From Streptomyces spiramyceticus (lineage in GTDB: Bacteria > Actinomycetota > Actinomycetes > Streptomycetales > Streptomycetaceae), in assembly GCF_028807635.1 (NCBI RefSeq), contig NZ_JARBAX010000001.1, forward strand, positions 819,001-883,000: 64,000 bases of DNA, read 5' to 3'. Below are positions 8,351-18,352 of the stretch, in pieces. The first letter of the stretch is position 1, and each line of letters begins with the position of its first letter. Made by a program: the position numbers and the translations under genes. A model generated the notes under the pieces. It was not told the origin of the DNA. It saw only the letters and a program-made list of their open reading frames with translations, and ran no database searches.

Positions 8351-10063
8351 ATGGGGACGGAGACCGCCGAGGCGCTCGCGGGGCCCGCACGGGTCCCGCA
8401 GCGGGGCCGGGTGATCGTGGACTGGCTGACGACCACCGACCACAAGAAGATCGGGCATCTCTACCTGATCACGTCGTTCGTCTTCTTCCTGATCGCCGGC
8501 CTGATGGCGCTGATGATGCGCGCCGAGCTGGCCAGGCCGGGCCTCCAGCTGATGAGCAACAACGAGTTCAACCAGGCCTTCACGATGCACGGCACGATCA
8601 TGCTGCTGCTCTTCGCGACCCCGACCTTCGCCGGCTTCGCCAACGAGATCATGCCGCTCCAGATCGGCTCGCCCGACGTCGCGTTCCCCCGGCTGAACAT
8701 GCTCTCGTACTGGCTGTTCCTCTTCGGCGGCCTCACCGTCCTCGGCTCGCTGCTCGTGCCCAGCGGCCCGGCGAACTTCGGCTGGTTCGCGTACGCCCCG
8801 CTCAACGGCCTGGAGCGGTCCCCCGGCATCGGCGCCGATTTATGGATCATGGGCCTGGCACTCTCCGGCTTCGGCACGATCCTCGGCGCGGTCAACTTCC
8901 TGACCACCATCATCGGGATGCGAGCCCCCGGCATGACCATGTTCCGTATGCCGGTCTTCACCTGGAACGTCCTCTTCACCTCGATCCTGGTGCTGATGGC
9001 CTTCCCCGTACTGGCGGCGGCGCTGCTGGTCCTGGAGGCGGACCGGCGGTTCGGATCGATGGTCTTCGAGGCCGAGTCCGGTGGTGCCCTACTGTGGCAG
9101 CACCTCTTCTGGTTCTTCGGGCATCCCGAGGTCTACATCATCGCGCTGCCGTTCTTCGGCATCATCACCGAGATCATCCCGGTCTTCTCCCGGAAGCCGA
9201 TCTTCGGTTACGTGATGCTGGTCGGCGCGACCATGGCCATCACCGGGCTCTCGGTGGTCGTCTGGGCGCACCACATGTTCGCGACCGGCGCGGTACTGCT
9301 GCCGTTCTTCTCGTTCATGTCGTTCCTCATCGCGATCCCGACCGGCGTGAAGTTCTTCAACTGGACGGGGACGATGCTCAAGGGCTCGCTCTCCTTCGAG
9401 ACGCCGATGCTGTGGGCCGTCGGCTTCCTGGTCAGCTTCCTGTTCGGCGGCCTGACCGGCGTCATCCTCGCCTCACCGCCGCTCGACTTCCATGTCACCG
9501 ACTCGTACTTCGTGGTGGCGCACTTCCACTACGTCGTGTTCGGCACGGTCGTCTTCGCGACGTTCGCGGGCTTCTTCTTCTGGTGGCCGAAGTTCACCGG
9601 CAAGATGCTCGACGAGCGGCTCGGCAAGGTGCAGTTCTGGACGCTCTTCGTGGGCTTCCACACCACATTTCTGGTCCAGCACTGGCTGGGCGCCGAGGGC
9701 ATGCCGCGACGGTACGCCGACTATCTGGCGGCCGACGGCTTCACGATCCTCAACACCGTCTCCTCCATCGGCGCGTTCCTGCTCGGCCTCTCCACGCTGC
9801 CGTTCCTCTACAACCTCTGGAAGACGGCGAAGTACGGGAAGAAGGTCGAGGTCGACGACCCGTGGGGCTACGGCCGTTCGCTGGAGTGGGCGACCTCCTG
9901 CCCGCCGCCCCGCCACAACTTCGTCACGCTGCCCCGCATCCGCTCCGAGTCGCCCGCCTTCGATCTGCACCACCCCGAGTACGCGGCGATCCAGCAGGCC
10001 GCCCAGGTCAGTCCCGGGGCCCTCGATCCAGAGCGCGTGCGAGGAGATCACGGGCCGACCTGA
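8351..10063 (+). CDS. ctaD: Cytochrome c oxidase subunit I, stand-alone copy
   Basis: 570-residue catalytic subunit of an aa3-type terminal oxidase, with 12 predicted helices. Conserved elements: [14 protein letters not shown] at the N-terminus, the haem a ligand region [13 protein letters not shown], the E/HPEVY block [15 protein letters not shown] of the CuB/proton path, AHHMFATGA with the CuB histidines, and [14 protein letters not shown] carrying the haem ligands. No ctaC, ctaE, ctaF or cyoE genes are nearby, so this is an extra copy that must borrow partners encoded elsewhere. Codon 164 (8840-8842, in GADLWIMG) is TTA, the rare bldA-dependent leucine codon. The last 56 nt overlap the convergent WYL regulator gene. 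Confidence 0.93.
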   Translation: MGTETAEALAGPARVPQRGRVIVDWLTTTDHKKIGHLYLITSFVFFLIAGLMALMMRAELARPGLQLMSNNEFNQAFTMHGTIMLLLFATPTFAGFANEIMPLQIGSPDVAFPRLNMLSYWLFLFGGLTVLGSLLVPSGPANFGWFAYAPLNGLERSPGIGADLWIMGLALSGFGTILGAVNFLTTIIGMRAPGMTMFRMPVFTWNVLFTSILVLMAFPVLAAALLVLEADRRFGSMVFEAESGGALLWQHLFWFFGHPEVYIIALPFFGIITEIIPVFSRKPIFGYVMLVGATMAITGLSVVVWAHHMFATGAVLLPFFSFMSFLIAIPTGVKFFNWTGTMLKGSLSFETPMLWAVGFLVSFLFGGLTGVILASPPLDFHVTDSYFVVAHFHYVVFGTVVFATFAGFFFWWPKFTGKMLDERLGKVQFWTLFVGFHTTFLVQHWLGAEGMPRRYADYLAADGFTILNTVSSIGAFLLGLSTLPFLYNLWKTAKYGKKVEVDDPWGYGRSLEWATSCPPPRHNFVTLPRIRSESPAFDLHHPEYAAIQQAAQVSPGALDPERVRGDHGPT

Positions 10064-10982
10064 TCCGGTCGTTGAGCTCCGGCGGCTCGACCACCTCGAA
10101 GTCGAAGCCGAGCAGCAGGATGTGAATGACCATCACGTCGAGGCTGGCGGCCCCGGTGCGCAGCAGGCAGCTGTGCTCGTCGACGGCCTCCAGTACGCCG
10201 TCGCTGGGGCTGACCACTTGTGCCGCCTCGGCCAGCGGCACGCGCAGCCGGATCACGCCGTTCGCCGCGTACGCCGCCGTGGACACGCCCTTGGAGACGT
10301 ACGCCGCGAGGTCATCGGCCGGCGGATCGCGCGGGACGAAGCGCGGGCCGTGCGGCGGCCTCGGGGTGATCCGGTCGGCCCGGAACGTACGCCAGTCGGA
10401 CCGGTCCAGGTCCCAGGCGACGAGGTACCAGCGGCGCTCGGTGCAGACCAGGCGGTGCGGCTCGACCGTCCTGCGGGACGAGCTGCCGCTGTGGTCGCTG
10501 TACTCGAAGCGCAGCCGCTCGCTGTCCCGGCAGGCGTTGGCCAGTTCGGTCAGCACCGAGGCGTCGACGGTGGACGACTGGGGGCCGCGCAGCATGGGGA
10601 CCGTGAAGGCGTTGAGTGCGCCGATGCGGCGGCGCAGCCGGCTGGGCAGTACCTGTTCGAGCTTGGCCAGGGCGCGTACGGAGGTCTCGCCGATGCCCTC
10701 GATGCCGTGGCCGGCGGCGGTGCGCAGGCCGACCGCGACGGCCACGGCCTCCTCGTCGTCGAGCAGCAGCGGCGGCAGCTCGGCGCCCGCGCCGAGCCGG
10801 TAGCCGCCGCCCGTGCCGGGGCTGGCGTCGACGGGGTAGCCGAGCTCGCGCAGCCGGTCGACGTCGCGGCGCACGGTGCGCGGCGTGACGCCGAGCCGGT
10901 CGGCGAGGGCCGGTCCGGTCCACTCGCGGTGGGCCTGGAGCAGTGAGAGCAGGCGCAGCAGACGTGCGGAGGTCTCCAACAT
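10008..10982 (-). CDS. YafY-type HTH/WYL transcriptional regulator
   Basis: 324-residue DNA-binding protein. Residues 3-60 form a DeoR-like winged helix-turn-helix ([20 protein letters not shown], then [20 protein letters not shown]). Residues 130-215 hold the WYL domain ([29 protein letters not shown]), followed by a C-terminal WCX-like region ([16 protein letters not shown]). WYL proteins sense nucleotides, DNA ends or small ligands and often act next to the gene they control. ATG start: a perfect 14-bp inverted repeat lies just upstream (10999-11029) and is its probable operator for autoregulation. The 3' end overlaps ctaD on the other strand by 56 nt. Confidence 0.85.
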   Translation of the reverse strand: MLETSARLLRLLSLLQAHREWTGPALADRLGVTPRTVRRDVDRLRELGYPVDASPGTGGGYRLGAGAELPPLLLDDEEAVAVAVGLRTAAGHGIEGIGETSVRALAKLEQVLPSRLRRRIGALNAFTVPMLRGPQSSTVDASVLTELANACRDSERLRFEYSDHSGSSSRRTVEPHRLVCTERRWYLVAWDLDRSDWRTFRADRITPRPPHGPRFVPRDPPADDLAAYVSKGVSTAAYAANGVIRLRVPLAEAAQVVSPSDGVLEAVDEHSCLLRTGAASLDVMVIHILLLGFDFEVVEPPELNDRIRSARDLLARALDRGPRD

Positions 10983-10998
10983 GGAGGCGAGTCTGCCA

Positions 10999-11029
10999 GT
11001 GTTCGAGGACAGCTTCTGTCCTCGAACAC
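10999..11029 (-). promoter_or_regulatory. Perfect inverted repeat, likely WYL regulator operator
   Basis: GTGTTCGAGGACAG, three-base spacer CTT, then CTGTCCTCGAACAC: a perfect 14+14 palindrome ending 17 nt before the regulator's ATG. The GGACAG/CTGTCC core and its position strongly suggest binding by the adjacent HTH-WYL protein. As RNA it would also form a stable hairpin, so a terminator for upstream transcription is the alternative. Confidence 0.65.
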
Positions 11030-11052
11030 CGGCCTCAACCACTGGTCCCAAC

Positions 11053-11091
11053 CGCCGGCCTCAAGCGCCGGCCTCAAGCGCCGGCCTCAAG
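11053..11091. repeat. 13-bp tandem repeat, three copies
   Basis: Three head-to-tail copies of CGCCGGCCTCAAG between the WYL regulator's palindrome and the next gene; a fourth, degenerate copy (ACCGGCCTCAACC) lies at about 11028. Probably slippage-derived and of no assigned function. Confidence 0.7.
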
Positions 11092-11096
11092 CGCGG

Positions 11097-11924
11097 CTAT
11101 TGCGCGGAGTCCAGTCGCACACTCAGGTCGTTGTCGACGGTGTAGTACGGGTAGGCCGTGGTCGGACGCGCCGCTCCCTCCACGGGCAGCACCGGGTAGC
11201 GGAAGACGCCCTTCTTCTCCCATACGTCGTCCAGGATCCGCCCGATCCGTATCCCGGCGGAGTCCTCCGCGGCGCACAGCCACAGGTCCCACAGCCGCTG
11301 CTCGTCCCCGCGCCCCTCGGCCAGCGGCGCGTACGCCAGCGTGAAGCCGAACGTGCCTTCCTCGCCGCCCGTCACCGGCACCCGGTGCACCTCGTCCTTC
11401 GCACCGCGCAGCCTGGCCTCCACCGCTGCCCCGGCGCCGAGCACGGCCCCGTACAGCCGTCCCTCCACCGTCATCGCGCTCTGCCCGAAGGTGATGTCGC
11501 CCGCCTCGGCGTGCGGCGCCCGCAGCCAGGCTCGCACCGCGAGCTTGCCGTCGGCCGTCGGATACGGGATGCGTACGGCGACCTGTGCGCGGCCCGGGTC
11601 GGGGTGGCGGTCGACGAGGGAGCGCAGGTCGCGGACGCCGGGTTCGATGCGCTCCTCCCCCGCTTCGCCCCCGTGATCGGTGAAGGCGTCCCAGCGGCCC
11701 TCGCGCAGTTCCAGCGTGCTGGGCAGCACGGCACGCAGCCGGCCCTCCCCCGCGGGGGTGAGCGGCAGCCGCATCTCGTCGGCGGCCGATGTGCCGCCGC
11801 GCCGCCGCAGGACGAGCACCGCGCGGGGCGAATCCTCACCCACGATGTCGAAGGTGATGCCGCCCGCGGAGTCCGCGATGCAGTCGGCGCGCGGCGGCCC
11901 GGTGCGGGTCGGGGTGGTGGTCAT
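11097..11924 (-). CDS. Conserved unknown protein coupled to glycosyltransferase
   Basis: 275-residue protein that I do not recognise as an enzyme. It is rich in beta-type segments (ITFDIVGEDSPRAVLVLRRR, VEARLRGAKDEVHRVPV, DLWLCAAEDSAGIRIGRI), lacks a signal peptide and membrane helices, and ends with FRYPVLPVEGAARPTTAYPY. The pattern suggests stacked beta-sandwich domains. Its ATG overlaps the TGA of the glycosyltransferase upstream (ATGA), so the two are translationally coupled. A role in surface glycopolymer assembly beside that enzyme is plausible, but it rests on context alone. It is followed by 26 bp of tandem repeats and the WYL regulator. Confidence 0.7.
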   Translation of the reverse strand: MTTTPTRTGPPRADCIADSAGGITFDIVGEDSPRAVLVLRRRGGTSAADEMRLPLTPAGEGRLRAVLPSTLELREGRWDAFTDHGGEAGEERIEPGVRDLRSLVDRHPDPGRAQVAVRIPYPTADGKLAVRAWLRAPHAEAGDITFGQSAMTVEGRLYGAVLGAGAAVEARLRGAKDEVHRVPVTGGEEGTFGFTLAYAPLAEGRGDEQRLWDLWLCAAEDSAGIRIGRILDDVWEKKGVFRYPVLPVEGAARPTTAYPYYTVDNDLSVRLDSAQ

Positions 11925-13204
11925 GCGGTCTGCCCTTTCCGGAGCACGGAGGCGGCCTTGTAGCGGAGGGAGTACGCCCGGTCGAGCACCGCTCCCCGGG
12001 AGAGGTACAGGGCGTCCTGGAGGCGGCTGCGCGAGCGGCCGTTGGCGCCGCGCGCGACCAGCTCGGTGAACAGGGCCTCGTGGCGTTCGGCGATCCGCGC
12101 CGGATCGAAACGGGCCGAGCTCTTCAGTGCTGCTGCTCCCATGGTGCGCCGCAGCTCATCGTCGTTGATCAGGCCGAGGAGCGCATCGGCGACCGCGTCG
12201 GCGTCGCCGCTGGGCACCAGCCGCCCGTCGACGTTGTCGGTGATGATCTCGCCGGGGCCGTGCGGGCAGTCCGTGGAGACGACGGGCAGGCCGCAGCGCA
12301 TCGCCTCGACGATGGTCATGCCGAAGGCCTCCAGGCTGGAGGTGACCGCGGCGATCGAGCCCTTGGTCCATTCGGGTTCTATGGGGTTGGTGGTGCCCAT
12401 CAGGAAGACGTGGTTGAAGAGGCCGCGTTCGTTGATGAGGGCGCGCAGGGCGTTCTTCTCGTTGCCGGTCGCGTCGCCGTTGCCGTAGATCCGCAGCCGC
12501 CAGTCGGGGCGGGCGGCGACCACCTTGGCGAACGCCTCGACCAGCAGGTCGTACCGCTTGACCTTGGTGAGGCGGCCGGCCGCGACAACCCATTTGGAGC
12601 TGGAGTCGGCGGGGGCGACGGCGGGAGCGGGCACGCTGTTGGGCACGGCGTCGATGCGTACGCCCGGCAGCTTGAGGCGGGAGCGGTACGCGGCGGCGTC
12701 GGCCTCGGTCACGGTGGTGACGGCGTCGAGGAGGGCGTAACGGTGGCTCAGTTCGCGGCGCAGCCGGTAGCTGTGGCTGTCGAGCGTGAGGTGCTCCTGT
12801 CCGACCCGGACGGGGCCGCGCCTGGTCTGCCGGCTGATGTGCACATTGAGTCCGGGGCGGGTTCCGACAACGATGTCTGCCTCCATGGACTTCAGGTGGG
12901 CGGCGATGCGCGTGTCGGTGAGGCGGCTGTACTGCCGGTGCCGGCTGTCACCGGCGGGGAAGACCTTGGCAGGGAGCGCGTACTGCGCGTCGTCGCCGTC
13001 GTAGCCCGGGCTCTTCTTCCGGAGGTCGACCAGATGACTCAGGCGTACGCCGGACGGGGCGCCCAGCGTCGGCTCGTCGCGATGGCGGAAGACCGAGACG
13101 ATCTCCACGTCGTGCTGCTCGGCCAGCGCCTGGGCAAGGTTGAACGTCGTACGGATCGTCCCGCCGATGCCGTATGCGTTGTGCAGAAGAAATGAAATGT
13201 GCAT
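11921..13204 (-). CDS. Glycosyltransferase, GT4 family
   Basis: 427-residue GT-B fold enzyme. N-terminal domain starts HISFLLHNAYGIGGTIRTTF, with the glycine-rich acceptor loop of GT4 enzymes. C-terminal domain has VVAAGRLTKVKRYDLLVEAF, the donor phosphate-binding R/K, and the E-x7-E motif in SSLEAFGMTIVEAMRCGLPV. A short tail after residue 385 (LQDALYLSRGAVLDRAYSLR) is extra to the core. Retaining transferases of this type build teichoic acids, capsules or glycolipids; the exact sugar cannot be told. First gene of a two-gene unit with the coupled unknown protein. The 168-bp gap to the next gene (13205-13372) is AT-richer and must hold its promoter. Confidence 0.85.
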   Translation of the reverse strand: MHISFLLHNAYGIGGTIRTTFNLAQALAEQHDVEIVSVFRHRDEPTLGAPSGVRLSHLVDLRKKSPGYDGDDAQYALPAKVFPAGDSRHRQYSRLTDTRIAAHLKSMEADIVVGTRPGLNVHISRQTRRGPVRVGQEHLTLDSHSYRLRRELSHRYALLDAVTTVTEADAAAYRSRLKLPGVRIDAVPNSVPAPAVAPADSSSKWVVAAGRLTKVKRYDLLVEAFAKVVAARPDWRLRIYGNGDATGNEKNALRALINERGLFNHVFLMGTTNPIEPEWTKGSIAAVTSSLEAFGMTIVEAMRCGLPVVSTDCPHGPGEIITDNVDGRLVPSGDADAVADALLGLINDDELRRTMGAAALKSSARFDPARIAERHEALFTELVARGANGRSRSRLQDALYLSRGAVLDRAYSLRYKAASVLRKGQTA

Positions 13205-13372
13205 ATGCCGACGCGACCCCCATGATGTTCCGCGGACGGCGCGGTGGTCCGCCTGCCGTCACAAATGTGACTGTACTTGGCAGTCTCGAATTGGTCTGGT
13301 CCGCGTCAAATCGTTCTTTAACGGTTGTGGCATCGATAGCACAACCAGGCAACCAATCTCTGCTTTTGTGCA

Positions 13373-14662
13373 TCAGGGCCGGTAAGGAAGTTGCGGAACG
13401 GTGAAGCAGTTGCGGGTCATGTCCCCGCCCTGCGTCACCCAGCCGTCCCCGTCCCTCCACCGGGCCACGGACAGACAGGTGCGACTGGTCTTCGGCGGCT
13501 CGGCCCTCTTCTCGTACGTCACGGGAAGCAACAACCCCCTAGCCGTATACGGCTGTTCACGGTTGATGTACGCCTCGACGCAGGCCCGCGTGAGATTCGC
13601 GGCGCAGGACCTCGCGGCGTCCGTGAACCACATCGCGGCCGCCCATCCCTCCAACTGCCACTGGGACAGCGGCCGACCCTTCATTGCCTCGCGGAACTCC
13701 CGTACGGCCGGGTGGCTCTCGTCCTCGTAGTTGCGGCTGGACCCGGTGACCCACAGGGCGTTGCGGCAGCGCGGCGCGTCCTTGAAGTCCTCGGGGACGG
13801 TGGCGGACCAGTTCTGCACATTGGTGACCTTCGCGGTGACCTCCGCGCCCACCGCGTCCATCGCCTCGCACAGCTGGGCGTTGCCGTGCGTATCCATCGC
13901 GTCGAACACCAGGTCGACCCCGCGGTCCTTCAAGTCCGCCGCCACGGCGCGGAAGTTCGGCAGGGCGAAGTCCACCTGCTCGGTGACCACCCGGTAGCCC
14001 TCGGCCTTGAGGCCCTGGGTGACGAGCCGGGCGTACGCCGCCGACGCCGACTGGTTGTACGCGACCACGGCGGCGGTGCGCGCGCCCTGCTCGCGCTTGA
14101 AGTAGCGGTAGACCTCGGTGCCGCCGTACAGGGTGCCGTTCCAGCCCGGCTCGGAGCCGGTGCGCGGGGCCTGGCTGCCGTAGATGCTGTACAGGTGGGG
14201 GTAGGTGTCGTACGCGGTGCCGATCGGCTGGCCGCCGATGTCGGGGACGCCGGCCTTGGCGACCAGCGGGGCGCCCGCGTAGTCCAGGGCGGTGGTCGCG
14301 ACCAGCGCGAAGACCTTCCGCTCGTCGACCAGCTTGTGCACGCAGTCGTTGTTGCCCACGCCGCTGCCGCCGTCGTCGCAGGTGAACACCTCGACCTTGC
14401 GGCCGTCGATGCCGCCGTCGGCGTTGAGGGCGTCGAAATAGGCCTCGGCGCCGTCCCTGGGACCGGTGAACGCCTCCCCGCCGACGGGGCTCGTCGCGCT
14501 GGTGATGATGCCGATACGTACCGTCGGCTCGGCAGTCCCGGTGGGCGGCGGCGCGCTCCCGCGGTCCTCGAAGTCGCTCTCGGGCAGCCGGCTGCCGCAG
14601 GCGGCGCTCAGCAGGAACAGCGCCGCGAGCAGCAGGGATTCAGCAGCCCGGCGCGGTCGCAT
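13373..14662 (-). CDS. ABC substrate-binding lipoprotein, branched-chain amino acid type
   Basis: 429-residue periplasmic-binding-type lipoprotein (Peripla_BP_6/LivJ class). The signal peptide ends in the lipobox LLSAAC with Cys about residue 22, then an unstructured Pro/Thr linker. The receptor core starts VRIGIITSATSPVGGEAFTG, with DALNADGGIDGRKVEVFTCD as the usual hinge sequence and GVDLVFDAMDTHGN in the second lobe. Extra cysteines (CDDGGSGVGNNDC and CRN) suggest disulfides. It should feed the LivHMG-LivF transporter encoded divergently from 15741. Its start overlaps the stop of the MTB12-like lipoprotein gene by 23 nt, so the two lipoproteins are one operon. Confidence 0.87.
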   Translation of the reverse strand: MRPRRAAESLLLAALFLLSAACGSRLPESDFEDRGSAPPPTGTAEPTVRIGIITSATSPVGGEAFTGPRDGAEAYFDALNADGGIDGRKVEVFTCDDGGSGVGNNDCVHKLVDERKVFALVATTALDYAGAPLVAKAGVPDIGGQPIGTAYDTYPHLYSIYGSQAPRTGSEPGWNGTLYGGTEVYRYFKREQGARTAAVVAYNQSASAAYARLVTQGLKAEGYRVVTEQVDFALPNFRAVAADLKDRGVDLVFDAMDTHGNAQLCEAMDAVGAEVTAKVTNVQNWSATVPEDFKDAPRCRNALWVTGSSRNYEDESHPAVREFREAMKGRPLSQWQLEGWAAAMWFTDAARSCAANLTRACVEAYINREQPYTARGLLLPVTYEKRAEPPKTSRTCLSVARWRDGDGWVTQGGDMTRNCFTVPQLPYRP

Positions 14663-15158
14663 TGCCGCTGAGCTTGACCAGCGCGCACAGCGTCTTGGCG
14701 GAGACCTTCCACACCTTGTCCTGGAGGACCGAGGTGCCCTTGCTGTCGGGCAGCGCGGGCTGTCCGCCGACCAGCAGGTCGTACGTCACGTCCGCCTCGG
14801 TGGCGGAGGTGAACTTGACGTCGGTGACCTTCGCCGAGGACTTCTTGGCGTTCGGGTCACTGCCGAAGGCGATCAGCACGGGCCGCAGCGCCTCACCGTT
14901 CTGCAGCACCTTCACCTTCTCCTCCGTCGTCGCCGTGGCGTCGAAGAAGGTCTTCCAGTTCTTCTCGATCTCCGCCTTCGCCGCTACGGGCTCGGCCGGC
15001 GCGTCCGTCTGCGGGATCACCGGGGCGCTGGTGGCCGGCGGCGGTGACGGCGGCGTCTCCGGATCCTCGTCGTCCCCGCATCCTGCCGCCGCGGGTACGA
15101 GGATCAGCACTGCGGCGACCGCCCAAGCCGCGGTACGCGGGTGTCTGCCGAGGACCAT
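14640..15158 (-). CDS. MTB12-like small lipoprotein
   Basis: 172-residue lipoprotein with signal peptide and lipobox VPAAAGC (Cys about residue 27), an acidic/Pro-rich linker, and a C-terminal domain of about 105 residues (AEIEKNWKTFFDATATTEEK, VLQNGEALRPVLIAFGSDP, VKFTSATEADVTYDLLVGG) resembling the mycobacterial low-molecular-weight antigen MTB12. Its function is unknown; anchored outside the cell. Located first in the operon with the ABC binding protein, which suggests a link with that transporter. ATG start chosen; a GTG nine bases further up is also possible. Confidence 0.75.
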   Translation of the reverse strand: MVLGRHPRTAAWAVAAVLILVPAAAGCGDDEDPETPPSPPPATSAPVIPQTDAPAEPVAAKAEIEKNWKTFFDATATTEEKVKVLQNGEALRPVLIAFGSDPNAKKSSAKVTDVKFTSATEADVTYDLLVGGQPALPDSKGTSVLQDKVWKVSAKTLCALVKLSGNATAPGC

Positions 15159-15256
15159 CTGGCTCACCACCGGGTGTCCGACGAGCACATCGGGCCGTTC
15201 GGCCCGATGCTTCCAGGGTCTGTCGCTTCACGGCATAGTGCAACGTATCCGCCGCG

Positions 15257-15736
15257 ATGGACAGGCTCGTGCAGACCCACAAGTGCCTCCAGGGGGTACC
15301 GGTGCAGAGGACGCGACCGCGCGACAGGCCGCTGCGGCCCGTGCTGTGGGCCGGACTGGGAGCTCTGGCCGTCGGTGTCGTTCTGTGTGTGACCGGCTGG
15401 TACGGAGTTTCCGGTGAGCGTTACGCCGAACGGCAGCTCCCGTACATCGCGTCCTGCACAGTGCCCGGCGCGGCGCTGATCGTCGCCGGTGCGGTGCTGC
15501 TGGCCTCGCTCCGCGGTCAGGGGCCTGACGCGGCGGCGACGGAGCAGAACGCGGATGCGGAGCCGGTCGAAGCGCCCTCGCCGCCGCCGTCCGCCGAAGG
15601 GCCGCTGCTCCAAGTCCCCGGCGGGACTCTCCTGCACCGGCCCGACTGCCCGCTGGTCACCGGCAAACCCGGCGCCGCACCGCCGGACGACGCCTCCGCG
15701 CTACAGCCCTGCCCCGTCTGCCAACCCGAGGCATGA
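15257..15736 (+). CDS. Two-helix membrane protein with Cys/His cluster
   Basis: 159-residue protein with two membrane helices (about residues 28-46, LWAGLGALAVGVVLCVTGW, and 68-84, PGAALIVAGAVLLASL) and a soluble C-terminal half. That half ends LLHRPDCPLVTGK, then LQPCPVCQP: a His-x3-Cys ... Cys-x2-Cys pattern like the metal-binding segment of Ada-type proteins, so it may bind zinc. With both termini inside, the cluster would be cytoplasmic. It is 4 nt upstream of the permease fusion gene and so probably co-transcribed with it. Start could also be the GTG at 15302; the ATG is preferred on length only. Confidence 0.65.
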   Translation: MDRLVQTHKCLQGVPVQRTRPRDRPLRPVLWAGLGALAVGVVLCVTGWYGVSGERYAERQLPYIASCTVPGAALIVAGAVLLASLRGQGPDAAATEQNADAEPVEAPSPPPSAEGPLLQVPGGTLLHRPDCPLVTGKPGAAPPDDASALQPCPVCQPEA

Positions 15737-15740
15737 CCCG

Positions 15741-18352
15741 GTGAGCTCGCTTACGTACGACCTCACGCTGGCGGGGCTCGCCGTCGGCAGCGCGGCGGCC
15801 CTCACCGGTATCGGACTGATCGTCACGTACCGCGCCACCGGCGTGCTCAACCTGGCGCACGGCGCGATCGCCATGGTCTGCGCGTACATATTGCGCCAGC
15901 TGAACGTCGAATGGGGCTGGCCCCTGCCCCTCGCGGCCGCCGTCACCCTGCTGCTCGTCGCGCCCGGCATCGGCCTGCTGCTCGACCGGGGCGTCTTCCG
16001 CCCTCTGGCGGTCCTGGAGAGCGGCCCGGCCCAGACGCTCGTCGCCTCCATCGGCGTCTTCGTCCTCCTCGTCGGGGGCGCGGCGCTGGTGTGGGGCACC
16101 GGTGCCCGCCCGGACGCTCCCGTGCTGCTCTCCGACGACCCCTGGGGCCAGCTGTCGGCCGTACTGCTGCTCGCCGCCCTCGTGGGCGCGGTGACCCGGT
16201 GGACCCGGTTCGGCCGCGAGGTGAGGGCCGTCGTCGACAACCGGCCGCTGGCCGTGCTGGGCGGGATCGACGCGGACCGGGTGGCCGCGACGGGCTGGGC
16301 GTTCGGCGCGTTCACGGCGGGTCTGACGGGCGTCCTGCTGGCGCCGTACGTACGCCTTGATCCGTACGGGATGCCGCTGCTGGTCGTCGAGGTGATCGCG
16401 GTGGCGGTGCTGGCCGGAATGCGCAGCCTGCCGGTGGCGGTGGGCTGCGCGCTGGCGATCGGCGTGGCTCAGGCCCAGATGACGCGCCTCCACCCGTCGG
16501 GCTGGTCCGAGCCCCTGGTCCAGGCGGTCGGGGCGAACCTCTTCGTGGTGGCCCTGCTGATCGCGGCCCTGGCCGTGCCCGGCCCGGGCGTCCGGGACTC
16601 CCTCCCCCGTACATCGACCACCGCCTTCCCCGCCGCGCCGCCCGCCGCCTGGCTGGTGGCGGCAGTGCTCTTCCTCCTGCCCCTGGGCTTCGCGGGCTCC
16701 GACCTCCACACCTCGGTCCAGGTCCCGGCGCTGGCGGTCATCCTGCTCTCGCTGGTGGTGGTGACGGGCAGGGGCGGCCAGATCTCGCTGGGCCAGGCGG
16801 CGTACGCGGGCCTCGGCGCCCTGTTCACGGCACTGCTGGCGGCGGGCCGCTTCCCCGGCCTGCCCGAGATGCCCGAACTCCCCGCCTTGGCCGTGGCGGT
16901 GGCGCTGGTCGCACCGCTGGGCGTCCTCACGGGCTGGCCCGCGATCGGCCGCAGTGGCCTGGCTCTGGCGCTGGCCACGCTGGCGTTCGGCGTCGCGGTG
17001 AGCCGGTTCGTCTTCGCGCAGCCGTACGCGACGTCCGGCCTGGGCCTGGGCCGCCCGGCGGGGTTCACGGACGACCGCGTGTACTACCTCCTGGAACTCG
17101 TCCTGCTGGCCGCGTCGCTGCTGGCCGTCGCGGCGCTGCGCCGGGGCAGAACGGGCCGGGCCCTGGCGGCGATGCGCGACCACGAGACGGGCGCGGCGGC
17201 CGCAGGAATCCCCGTACCCGCCCTGAAACTCCTGGCCTTCGTCACCGGCGCGGCCCTGGCGGCCCTGGGCGGCGGCATGCTGGGCATGGGCCTGCGCGCG
17301 TTCGACCCGGCGGCGTACGACCCGGTGCGCGCCCTGCTGTGGTTCGCGGCGGTCGTGGTCCTGGGCGCCGACAACCTCCTGGGCGCGTGCGCGGCAGCGG
17401 CGCTGCTGGTGGGCCTGGACGCAGGGGCCAGGGGAGGAGCGGCGGCGGCGGTGATCGGCATCCTGGCGGTACTGCTGGGCCGCTACCCGGCGGCGGCGAC
17501 GAAGGCGGTGAACGCGCTGGGGTGGGTCGGGCAGCCCTCTCCAGCCCGTGGGGGTCCCCCCTGGACGCAGTCCTCGGGGGAGGTTGAGCACACTCCCGAA
17601 GGGCGTCCGGGGGTCTGGCGGCTCGCCCCCAGTGCCGGGAAGAATGGGGTCTCCCCTGCTCGAACGAAGTTGAGAGCTTGGGGAAGGGCACGGGAAACAT
17701 TCGCGCGCCCACCCCTCCGCGCCCGCGCAGTCCGCCTCACCTACGGCGCCTTCACCGCCCTGGACGGCGTAGACCTCACCGTCACCCCCGGCCGTGTCAC
17801 CGCGCTCGTCGGTGCCAACGGAGCCGGCAAAACCACCCTCTTCCACTGCCTGTGCGGCACGCTGCGCCCCGATGCGGGCAGCATCGAGCTGGACGGCGTG
17901 GACATCACCCGCAAGCCCGCGCACGCCCGTACCCGTCTCGGCATCGCCCGGACCTTCCAGGAGCTCGCCGTCTTCCCGTCCCTCACCGTCGAGGAGAATG
18001 TCCGGCTCGGCGCCGAACAGGGCCACCTGCGCGACCCGGACCCCGGCGCCGTGGAGGCCGTACTGCGCCTGCTGGACCTCGCAGGTCCGGTACGGCACCA
18101 CCCCGCCGCCGGCCTGCCCACCGGCACCCTCCGCCGCGTCGAGCTCGGCAGGGCGCTCGCGGGCCGCCCGCACACCCTCCTGCTCGACGAACCCGCCGCC
18201 GGACTCGACACGGCGGAGGCCGGGCAACTGGCCCGCGTCATGGCCGCACTGGCGGCGGACGGCATGGCCGTCCTCGTCGTCGAACACGACCTCGACCTGG
18301 TCGCCGGCATCGCGCACACCGTCCACACCATGGAGGCGGGGAGCATCCGACC

